A DNA stretch of 64,000 nucleotides from Batillaria attramentaria (Eukaryota; Mollusca; Gastropoda; Batillariidae). A program made the position numbers and the translations under genes. This document shows positions 1 through 19,900 of this stretch, piece by piece (within the stretch, counting starts at the first letter, position 1; the number at the start of each line of letters is the position of its first letter). The notes under the pieces were generated by a model. That model was not told the DNA's origin, ran no database searches, and worked only from the letters and a program-made list of their open reading frames with translations. The DNA lies in contig JACVVK020000140.1 of assembly GCA_018292915.2 (NCBI GenBank), positions 866,001-930,000 of the forward strand, written 5' to 3'.

Positions 1-78
1 ATCGCTCACTTGTATAGTCCCGTTGCATGTGCCTTTCAAACTGCACGTTAACACCGTGTCTGCGTTCTTGTTTCCCAG

Positions 79-322
79 AATAGAGCGCATGGTGGAGGTT
101 GGGCTGGTCGAGTACTGGAAGCGGAAATGGCGGCCATCAAATCAAGGGTTTCACCCGGATGTTGGACAGAGCAGCAGAGTGATCGCCCTTAACGACACAC
201 AAGCGGCTTTCTATCTTGCCGGCGTGGGGGTGGGGCTGGCCGCACTTACCCTGGAGATTGAGCGTCTTGTCAGTAAAATTCGAGGCGGTGACGTCAGTAG
301 GCTGGACATAGATTGTGGTTGA
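79..322 (+). CDS. Gene 0, last coding exon (exon G) of an IR/iGluR-like receptor; 5' part lies outside the window
   Basis: The exon follows a tttcccag acceptor and opens in phase 2, like exon G of every other copy, and it ends at TGA 320-322. It encodes the end of ligand-binding lobe S2, with the family motif EYWKRKWRPSNQ, then a hydrophobic segment (AAFYLAGVGVGLAALTL) that is TM4, then a short tail. Two things are odd. The cysteine that all other copies have just after SNQ (SNQRC) is replaced by SNQGF. TM4 ends in TLEIERLV where the other copies have TLGIECLV or similar, which adds two charged residues. In the iGluR family this cysteine normally pairs with one in the previous exon. The copy may be functionally divergent or decaying, but the reading frame of this exon is open. 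Upstream exons are not visible. Confidence 0.8.
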
Positions 323-390
323 TTGTCTGGCCCAGTAACCGGTTTGCAGTCACAGGCAATGTTAATCTAATCTAGGCTCGGTCTTTGTCA

Positions 391-494
<104 letters not shown>

Positions 495-730
495 CCATAC
501 CACGGAAATAGAGTGGTTTGTCAATTCTTGTTTTCCAAAAACAAACAAACAAACGTTTAAAACATTTAGACAGGTTGTCATGTTTTCCCCGATCAGTGAA
601 ACCGATTCGCTTTTCTTGGTGTTCATGCATTTAAACATATGACACAACTTTCACAAAAGTGGATATCCTGATAAAAGCAGCACATCGATTGTTGAATAAA
701 ATGCATATAACATATTGTCGTATACAGTTC

Positions 731-734
<4 letters not shown>

Positions 735-814
<80 letters not shown>
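735..814. repeat. (TG)n microsatellite upstream of gene 1
   Basis: 40 uninterrupted TG units; followed by acgttttaat, as in the GT tract upstream of gene 6. Confidence 0.97.
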
Positions 815-815
<1 letters not shown>

Positions 816-1785
816 CGAACGTTTTAATCATATTACCCATAGTATCTGTTTTTTCTTCCTTCGTCTAGCATTGGATATTAGGTTTCATTGTTTGCTGCTG
901 TCTAGTGCAAATAGAAATACCAGAATTATCTGATTTTTTTTCCTAAAGAACACTTTTACTGCGATTCTCCTTCGGATGGTTTGTGATCATGAAAGGCATA
1001 TAAATTATTTGAATATCGGAATCAAGACTGCAACACGATTTATATTTCTCCTGAAAACAGCAGCGCAGCCTATAGATCTTTTTCTGACTGCCATCTAAAC
1101 ATGTTGATACATGCGGGATAGACGGTGTAAGACACAAAGGTGTGACTGTTATTACGTGAAAGATTAATTGCTCCTCTGGTAAAAAAAAGACAACTATTCG
1201 AACTATTCGGCCTCTTCTGTGCATGAAGAAAATCATGTGCACTTTAAAAAATAAACAAACTTTCTTTTAAAAGCCTCCGCTTAAGTGCCGTGAGCACTCA
1301 TTGGGGTGGAGGCGTGGGCTATACCAAGTCTCCATCATCATCATTCAAGACGAACGTCCAGTGTTTTGTCTCCATCCTTGCTTCATGCATAATTTATTGA
1401 AGACATGCACATAGAACGTCGTGGTTCACAAACATTCTTTGGGAGAACTGTTTACAGATGCTACATCTAATAAACAGGTTATAATATTGGATATTTGTCT
1501 CTGCCCTCTTCTTATTTTATTAGTCACGTTCCATTGTTAGCATAGCATTGCTAGGAACAGTCTGAGAGCTCATGTGAATTGCGAAAATCATTTCCTGAAA
1601 GGGCTTGATGCAAATATGGACAAATCCAGGTCACAGTGTTAGCCCCCTTTAAATATCGCCAAGACGCGGCGGGCACTTTCATGAGGATGGCTGTTATTTC
1701 TTGTTCGTGATTTCGTGCTGGTTTGGATCGGATCACAAAACTTCCTGAAATACCGGTGAAAGTACGTATGTATGTGTGTAGCCTA

Positions 1786-1857
1786 AGTATGAATGGATGA
1801 ATGGATAGGTGTATTAATGGGTAGATGGATAGATGGATGGATGATGGATGTATAGAT

Positions 1858-1922
<65 letters not shown>

Positions 1923-2020
1923 TAGGAATAGGTGGATGAATGTTTGGATGGATATAGGATAGATTATTTACGTGTGGATGGGCGGATGGATGGATTCATG
2001 TGTGTGTATGGATGGAAAAA
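1786..2020. repeat. GGAT-type short tandem region with (GT)n core
   Basis: ggatgaatggatag-like tetranucleotide repeats on both sides of a (GT)n tract at 1860-1919. Confidence 0.9.
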
Positions 2021-2226
2021 ATCGAACTCTTCCGAAGTTTCAAACTCTTAACGGCTGACAAGTTCGACAGTTACAAGGTACAGCTGTCTTCAGTTTAAAT
2101 CAGAAGCGTCGTGTCAATCGTTTAAATCCTGAACAAAAATCGAAACGTGGAACCTAGTCCACAGTTTCTGTCGGTCTTCATTTTAGTTAACTAAACACAC
2201 TCACCATACTGCCACGCGAAAGCATA

Positions 2227-2236
2227 CAAATACTAG
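2227..2236 (+). promoter_or_regulatory. Conserved proximal motif CAAATACTAG, gene 1
   Basis: The motif lies 98 bp upstream of the putative ATG. Equivalent motifs occur upstream of genes 2-6. Function is unknown; a core-promoter or enhancer role is inference from conservation only. Confidence 0.4.
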
Positions 2237-2324
2237 ACCTAACCGTCTCTTACACTCAATGATTAGCTGTGTGTTTACAAGACACGCATACGACATATGA
2301 AATGTATTACATGTACTGTAGACC

Positions 2325-11141
<8,817 letters not shown>

Positions 11142-11416
11142 TGTGTAATTTACTGACTCAGTCACTGACCTACGATAGATCCCAGAGTGCGGGTGCCAGC
11201 ACATCATGGTTACCTACTATCACTTTTAATGATGTCATTGTTCGTTTTTATACTCCGGAAAGACATATAAATCCAGGCTAAAAAAAATCATTTAACCGTT
11301 TCGATTTTTGCCAACATTATTCCAACATAGAATGTGACGAAATTTTCTGTTCTGAACAAACTGACTGTTGGAAGAAGTACATAAACCAATTCCCTTGTGA
11401 ATTTCTTTGTGTGCCC

Positions 11417-11466
<50 letters not shown>

Positions 11467-13431
11467 GAAGAGGTGTCTCTATTTTAGTCTTTTTCTTTCT
11501 GTTTTTTCGTTTTTCCACTTTGTTCTGTTTTCCTTTCTCGGTCGTTTAACACGTCGAATTTGTGTTTGTTCGTTATTTCAAACACAGCAATGGTCTAATT
11601 AGTTCACGAAGAACCTTTCTATTGTGTTTTCTTTCAGAAGCTTCTTTTATTTGTACCTGCGAGTACATATTTGAATTGTGAAGGCAACCAACAGTGTAGC
11701 AAAATCCACACTTCTTTTCCTATTTTCATCAAAACATTCTCGTTGGAAATTGCGGGTCACTCAGTGTAATAGGCAAAACTGCGATTGATACACTGGCAAT
11801 TGCAAACAAAATGCAATGCCAAAAACGACCGCTGCTTTGATGCTAACAATCATAAAAGAATTCAGCAGTTCATGATACACGTCACGTCTCAAGACACAGA
11901 ACGTGTGGTTCGTAAACAATCATTGTGAGAACTGTCTACTAATCAATCAATTCATGGCGCTGTTTTCTTTCTTTTCATAATATTGAATTATTCTCTTCTC
12001 GTCCGTTTTCCAGCATGATCGATGGGAAGGTCCAGAGATCTCATTTCTAAGTTTCAGACGTACGTGTCATTTGCCCGAGGGGCTTGGTGCAAACATGGAC
12101 ATTAGCCTTCAACTATTTTGAGACACCTTTAATATTTTCAAGGCGGCGTTGGTATTTGCTGAGGATGAGGGGTACTCCTTGCTCGTATACCCTTGCTATG
12201 TTGGTTTACACTTCTGTGGGATCACAAGACGTCCGAGGAGATGGCAATGACAGCACGCATGTCTGGCATTTTCGCACTTGCACGCCAATTTTGTGGTTCG
12301 GGTGAACATTTTATCCGACCACAAGACTTCAAGATCTCTCAGCGGGGGCACGTATGTATCTGAGTATGGATGATGGATTGATAAACGGATGATGTTTTTG
12401 TCAGTTTCAACGGACTGATCGACTGCTTTTTCAGGATGTGTTTTATGTGCGTGTGGTCGATGTGTGAATGCAGCGATGAGTTGATGCATTTTTCAAGAAT
12501 TTTGCTGTGTAAATGTGATTTCTTCTTATTATTGTTATTTAATTCCATCTTTGCTCAACCAGCTTATGTTTTTGAACAATTTCGCCCGTGAGTGCGCTTG
12601 TACGATCGAAATACTCTATCTTTATGATTAGTACAGTTCTAAATGCGATACAATGTTGGTTACACTTTGCGCGAACGGTCGAACATTCAAATTCTACGAC
12701 TGTTGTTACACTACTGGAGCGCTCATTGTGGTCGTTGATTCATCGAGTACGCTTTAGTTGGCTCAGTGTCAGCATTACAGATGCTGTCACAGTCCAGGTG
12801 TCTAAGAGTTGTGATGATAGATACCACGAAAACAGAACGATCTTTGAGCATAAAAATGGTAGCATTAGCCCCTTTAAGCAAAAGAAAACAATTCTGACCA
12901 GATTCTTCACTTGTGCAGGGATCGAAACAGCTAAACATGACCAGCATTTAAGCAAACTTTAAGTGAAAATAATAAATGAAAGCTATATTTTTTTAATTTT
13001 TGTTGTAAACTATGAACATTACTTGTATGTAAAATAGCATTTTTTTTTTTTTGGGGGGGGGGGGGGGAGGCTGATTATGGTTCAAAAGTTTGTTTCTTTG
13101 TTTGTTTGTTGTTGTTTCTTACCAGTCCAAATAACAACAACAACAACAACAAAACCAAAACATATACAAACAAGAAAAGTCACCGATTTAAGAGGGGCTA
13201 AGACATTTTGTGGAATGCGAATCTAATTCCCGGCACACGTTTCACTGTCCCTGATTCACAAATGAGTCACATTCGGCTACATTTTGTGAGAAATATCTGA
13301 TGGAAATCTTGATAGCCCGGATGAAACTTAGACAGCTGCTTGGTCAGAGCCCACAAATGCTAGAACTAACCGCGTGCGTACTCCTAATGTTTACCTGTGT
13401 TTTCAAGGCAAGTGTTCCAACACTGTAGACG
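11142..13431. other. Intergenic region between gene 1 and gene 2
   Basis: No gene was recognised. It holds a (TG)n tract (11419-11464) preceded by the sequence that precedes the homologous (TC/TG) tract upstream of gene 3, the duplicated flank block (about 12025-12340), a T/G homopolymer run (about 13040-13068), and the proximal flank of gene 2. Short open frames in this region show no recognisable protein similarity and are not conserved between copies. Confidence 0.55.
13354..13363 (+). promoter_or_regulatory. Conserved proximal motif CAAATGCTAG, gene 2
   Basis: It lies 78 bp upstream of the putative ATG and is followed by AACTAACC, as in the other copies. Confidence 0.4.
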
Positions 13432-16400
13432 ATGCCGTGTGACAGTGAGCTGAGTCTGGTGTCCACGCTGCCGCCTCCCAACAACTCCTCTGTCGGACTT
13501 GGGGGACGCACTCTTAGGGTCCTGGTAAAGGAAGTGAGTTCAATTCATGTCACTTTGCCCTGGCTCACAATCAGCACCTTCCGTTATGACCTCTACGTTG
13601 TATACATAAGTATATTGTGTCTACACACACTGCCTCTAAGTGCTAGGATTGACTATTTAGGTGTATACATTTCATCCTTCGATCTCATAATAACTACGGT
13701 TTAACAGTTAACAAAATGTAATGGCAGGACATTTGCTTGGAAAGGTGTTAATATAATTATGCAAATGTTACCAACTTTTCAAGTCGAAGAAGAGCAGCGA
13801 GATACTGCGCATGAACTTGTTAGATTTCAATGTAATCTATCTTTTGCCCAAGTCTGATGATATCATTTCTTTATTCCTTCACAGTGGACGTACTATATGA
13901 TTCTTTCCGAGAAGAATGAGACACACAACACATACAGCGGGGTTTTGATAGATTTACTACAGGAATTAGCTACTCGTCTGAATTTCACGTAAGTTTCCTT
14001 GTTTTTTTCCTCCCGAGAAATTCAGATTGCTTCCCTCTGGAGAAGCGCGTCGCCGCCGTGCAGCGCCATCCAGTTTGCCTAACCTACTCTTACAGTATTT
14101 AGCGTTTGGTGAAGTAGTGGAAAATTATGCTGGTTGACAGATCTTCTGAGGCGGTATTTTTATGTTCGCCCTTTTCAGAAAACTTCACTCTGTATCGATT
14201 TTAATTTTGTCCTGAGTTTTCGTTGTAGGAGAGTCCGTATTTATTTCTTTATTCAGGAGGAGGGGGCGGGGGAAGGGGGGGGGAGGGTGTCACATTTTCA
14301 GTAAAATCACGGACAGTGTTCTCATGCCCCTACTTTTTTGTTTTAACTTTTGTTTGTTTTCCGGGGAGCCGGGGTGGTCGAATGGTAGGGCGTTGGACTT
14401 CTAATGCTCGCGTCGTGAGTTCGATCCCGGCTGGGGCCAAATATTTGTGCTGGCTTTTTCATCGTTGCCCCGTCTTTGATATCACCCTATGTGGTGGAAA
14501 AGGACGTTAAACCCCCAAACACCCACCCACCCACCCTTTGTTTGTTTTCTTTGTTGCTGTTTAGGTACACCTTCACGCTGCATCCGCGCCACTTAAGCTG
14601 GGGTCAGGAGCTGGACAACGGATCATGGGATGGAGCCATCGGTATGCTGACCAGGAAGGTTGGTTTTAGAAACAAGGCCATGGATGTTATGTTTTCTTTG
14701 GCGTTTAAACGTTTTTATTTTTTACAGCACACCACTCGCCAGTGCAAATTTTCAGTTGGTTAACTACCAGTGGGTGGATGGGTGGGTCTTTAGGAGTTTA
14801 ACGTCCTTTTCCACCACGCATGGGTGATATCAAAGACGGGGCAACGAGAAAAAGACCAGCACAAATATTTGGCCCCAGCCGGGATTCGAACTCCCGACCC
14901 GACCATTGCAAGTCCAAACTACGAGTGCTTTACGTCACGTCAGAAAATAATAATGAAAGAGAGAGAGCGAAACACCGAAAGTGTGAGTTATGGCTTTTCA
15001 TAACTCACTCAGTGGTTTACGAGTTCAGAAAAGCACACTCCAGTTACGTCATCACTGAGTCAAAGACATGCGGAAAGTGCGTCGTTTCAAATATTTGGAA
15101 CTCATATGTCACGATGCATAGTTATTTTGGGGGTAAAACTTTATTTTGCTTGGATTACGTAAAAAAATGATCGCACACTGCGAAGTATTCGCCAGTGCAC
15201 TTTTGAATGCCAATACATTAGCAAATGCTTTGAATGGTAATCGTCTAAACGTCAAGCACTTTCAACTGCTCTACACATCATTTTTTTCACAAATCAGTGC
15301 GCAGAATTTTTGCTGGGGTACATAAGTCACTAGTCACCCTACCAGAAAAATACAATGTCGCAGAAAATGTATGCTACTAGAGGTAAGAGTCAGAATGCTC
15401 GTGGTATAAACAGCTAACATGATTATTTCGAGTGGTCTAAAACGAAAGAAACCACTCGATGTTCCAGTTTTTGCCGTAGCTACCTCGCCGGAGTTTTGGA
15501 AGCTACGAATAAAAATTAAAACAACTCGTGGTTTCTTTTGTAGTAAACCACTCGAACTAATCATGTGAGCCCTGTAGACGTTTTCCAAGAACTGAGCGCA
15601 TCTTCTGCACAGCAATGTGTCACCGTCTGTTTCTTACACTTTCAGTGTTACATACTGATACTGGCCTATGTAAAGAAAATCGTATAGAAATCGTCGCTGA
15701 AAATGTTTAGCATTGAATTCCACAAACAATACAGCGCGAGCATCCTGTGAAACCGAAATCACAATAGATTAAATGCAAGGAATAAGCGACTATGAAAAGC
15801 AAATCACATTATAGCTTATCGTCAATTTTCGGCTCTCATTCTCAAGTGAAGGTTTCCAGATGGCGACTGGAGTTGTTGCACGTCGTGCTGTGACGTATTA
15901 CTTTTCTGACGTAGTGTTTTCATTTCTAAAACTGATGTGGGGTTTCTTCAAAGGATAGAGTCTGTTCTTGACATTTGACGGTTTTTCAATGAAAGGGACG
16001 GGTGGGTGTTTGGGAGTTTCACGTTCTTTTCCACCACCCTTGAGTGATCTCAAAGACGGGGCAACGAGAAAAAAGGCCAGCATACGTATTTGGCCCCAGC
16101 CGGCATCGGAACTCACGATCCGAGCATTGAAAGTCCAACGCTCTACCATTTTTTTTTATGAAAGACATCATTATAAAAAAAATACAAACACATAAACGAG
16201 TAACAGCAAAAGAAGAACAAGAAGAATACAAACACACAAACAAATAAAAAACAAAACAAGAAGAAGAAGAAGATACTAAAACGGCAACAAAGAATCAGAC
16301 GCACATTTGTTTTGATCCATCGTCGTTTGTCTTTTTCCAGGAAGTGGACGTAGCACTCAGTCTTTTCACACTGACCGCTGAAAGGTCGTTAGCGGTAGAT

Positions 16401-16904
16401 GCAAGTACACCAATCAACTATGAGAGCTCAATCGTCATCTTCAGGAAGGAACCGACTGGTGAAGATGTAGACATCTGGTCCTTCTTCCTGCAGCCCTTCC
16501 AGACACCGGTCTACGTGGCCATCGGAGGCTGCTTCGTCGGTGTGTTGGTGCTGTTGCTGTTGTTGGAGAGGTGTCAGTGGAGGTTTAGTGGCCGCCAGAG
16601 GGCGACGTCCTTCTTTCGCTTACTGATGGTGGACGCTGAAACGCTGTTCGCCGCCCTTGTTCAAAAAGGTATGGGGATAGACGACTCCACTCGGCACGCC
16701 CCGAGGCTAAAAGTAAAACCCCGCGCCTGTTCACTCTGTCGTGTATTGGCAAAACACAGAACGCCCATGACGTCATTTTATGCGAAAAGGGTGAAAGAGA
16801 TTATCAATCTTACTTTTAGCTTCTCACCACTGCTATCTTTTAAGGTTTTATCTGGCTCATTCCAATCTATCCTTTTGTTTTGGGTTTTATTTATCACTGG
16901 TATT

Positions 16905-16990
<86 letters not shown>

Positions 16991-19900
16991 TCTTGTACTT
17001 TTTTAGTTGTTCTTAAGTAGTGTACATTGAGTGAATGGGTTTTTTGTTGTTGTGTGTTTTTTTTGTTGTTGTTGTTGTTGTTGTTGTTTTTTACTTCGGT
17101 TTTAGATTGTAAGGCGCCTAGAGGTCGTTTCCCGGGTATTGGCGCCCTGTTACCATTATTATTATTATTTTTATTTGAGATTGACGTAATGGTCGTTTTC
17201 CTCAAATGACGTCAATGGACTCACTGCTTTTTTCCCCACATTTCAACCTATCAGACTACATTTGCTTCCCTCTTTCCAATGTCTGGTAAGAAAGTTTGCC
17301 AGGCCATTCCTGTTGTTTCTTGTTATATTTTCAGCTGTTGAATATGAGATCGAGTCACGTGCGGGTCATGTGCTGGTGTGGGCGTGGCTGATGTTTGGCG
17401 TGGTGCTGGCCTCCGTGTACAGCAGCAAGCTGACGTCATCACTGACCGTTAATGACCAGGCGCTGCCCTTCACCTCCCTGTCACAGCTGCTGAATCAGGA
17501 AACGTACCGATGGGGCATAGTAAGCGGTGTTTATCTGGAATCTTCTCTCAAAGTAAGTATACAAGCTTTTACACCACTCGCCAGTGCAAACTTTCAGTGA
17601 GTGAACTGTGAGTGCTTTACGTCCGAAAATAGTAAGGAAACAGAGAGCGAAAGTGTGAGTTATGACTTTCCATAATCCACTCAGTGGTTTACGAGTTCAC
17701 AAAAACATACTCCGGTTACGTCATCAGTCAGAAAGTGCGTCATTTCAAACATTTGGAACTCATACGTCACGGCCGGTGCACAGTTATTTTGCTGACATTT
17801 AGGGGTGAAATATTATTTTCCTTACATCACGTAAAAAATGATCGCACAGAAAATTCTCTGCGAAGTATTTGCAAGTGCACTTTTGAATGTCAGTACATGC
17901 TTTTGAATGATATTCTGCTTGACATCAAGCAATTTCAACTGCCCTACGCATCATTTCCTCACAAGTCAGTGCGCAGAATTTTGAGGGGATACAAAAGTCC
18001 ATGGTCACCCTACCAGAAAAATAAAATGTCGCAGAAAATGTATGCGACTAGAGCAGTAGAGGTAAGAGTCTGAATGCTCGTCGTATACACAGCTTACATG
18101 ACTAGTTCTCGTGGTTTACGGCGAAAGACTGACCCCTCGATGGTTCGATTGTTTGCGAAGCTGCCTCGCCGGAGGTTCGGTAGCTACGCAAACAATCGAA
18201 CCATCGAGGGGTTAGTCTTTCGTCGTAAATCACGAGAACTAGTCATGTAATCTCTGTTAGTACCGTAGTCCGTATTACGTGAGGTGTCTGAGAAGAGTTT
18301 ATCACAAACTCTTCTCAGACACCTCACGTAATACGGACTATCTTCGATTTCTATATGTTTGATGTACAAAGACGTGAAACGTATATTATTTAAACCGGAT
18401 AGACTTTTGCACCTAATTTTATTGTCTTCCTTTTCCTTTAGTCAGGCGAAGAAGGACCTTGATTAGCCGCGAAATAGTCTTTGTTGCTTGCGCGGCGCTA
18501 TGCCCTAAATAACTAACTAATTCTGGGTGTGAGATCGCTACAGACCAACCAGCCAGGCACCCAACCAACAAACCAAAATGTCTTCTTTCAAATAAAAGAG
18601 TTTCTGGCACCATTTACTTTCAAATACTTTCGGAAGGTTTGCTGCCGCGTGACCTCATAAGGAACGCAGAAGAAGAAGAAGAAAGAGTGAATCGTGAATT
18701 CGTGTGTTATATCAAGTCCACATCACATCACACCACCATATCATTATCACCATCGTGTTACGACCGCGGAATAAAACGTGTAAAATCGTTTCCTTAATTC
18801 TTCAATTCATACAGAAAACGAAGATTGCTGAATATCGGCAGTTTTACGAGGGAATGCTGAGATTCGCTAAGGACGATCCAACGGTCAACGCTCCAACCTA
18901 TGACGAACACAAGTCCAAAGTCTTGAGTGGACGATACGCCTTTTTTACTGTCGCCGGCGATCTGTTTGACCTGTGGTCACAAGAGACGTGCGATCTCGCG
19001 AAGATTCCCGAGAGCTACATGACCAATGCTCGGGTCTTCTACCTCCAGAAAGACTCACCCTACACGAAGATGTTCAATAAAGAGTAAGTCTCCTTTTTTA
19101 AAGAAGGATAAGACAAGAATACGTTTATTTGTCCCCCACGAATGAATATGTCTATGTTTAAGAATTCACCTCCAGTGATGAATTCACCTCTGTTCGTGCT
19201 ACATTCATCTGATGCGCCTGTTACAATTACGTTGAATATTAACAGTAATACCAACAATAGTACTTCTGCATCCGTAGTTTTGTACAGTAGGCGAACGAAC
19301 AACTCCACTGACTGCATTTTATTATTAATTCCAACGCATAAACTACCATAAACCAGCTAAACCACAGCCGAAACAAAAAGAACCGTTTCTGGACTATCGT
19401 GAGAAAAAAAAATAGCAAGTAGTCATTGCAGCAGCACTCTTCCGATAGAGGCACAGTGCTCTCCCTTTGCAGCATCCACTTACCTATTCGTTCCCCAACT
19501 CTGCGCCATCGGGTTTCCCTACGCTTGACCTCTGTAATGACCCGAAACAAGCTAACCGAGACCTGCACAGTACATGTTCAGCCTGTTTCAGAGATTATTG
19601 CCCGCATGAGTTGTCCCCCGTGCATACACAGAAGCGCAGCATGCATGCATTTTTCGTGGCAACTTTGTCCTTGTGTCACCGAGCGTGTTTGTTTCATCCT
19701 TCTTAGTGATTAGTTGTCTCGGCTCAGGTCTCGGTCAGCTTGTTAATAATAAGTATTGTATAGGCGCTTTACCCAATTTCGTGAACTGGTTCAAAGCGCC
19801 GCGAACTGAACCCAACACGCACGCTCACGCGAATCACACGCATTCTCTCACACACTGGACATAAACACATTACAATCACGTGGTGCGAAGGGTCAGCTCA

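Larger units (their letters stand above)
17563..18345 (+). mobile_element. Element X, copy 2, gene 2 intron 5
   Basis: Uninterrupted copy with the same landmarks as the copy in intron 3. It ends in two strong hairpins (18094-18250 and 18266-18340), the first of which corresponds to the weak inverted repeat of copy 1. Confidence 0.65.
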
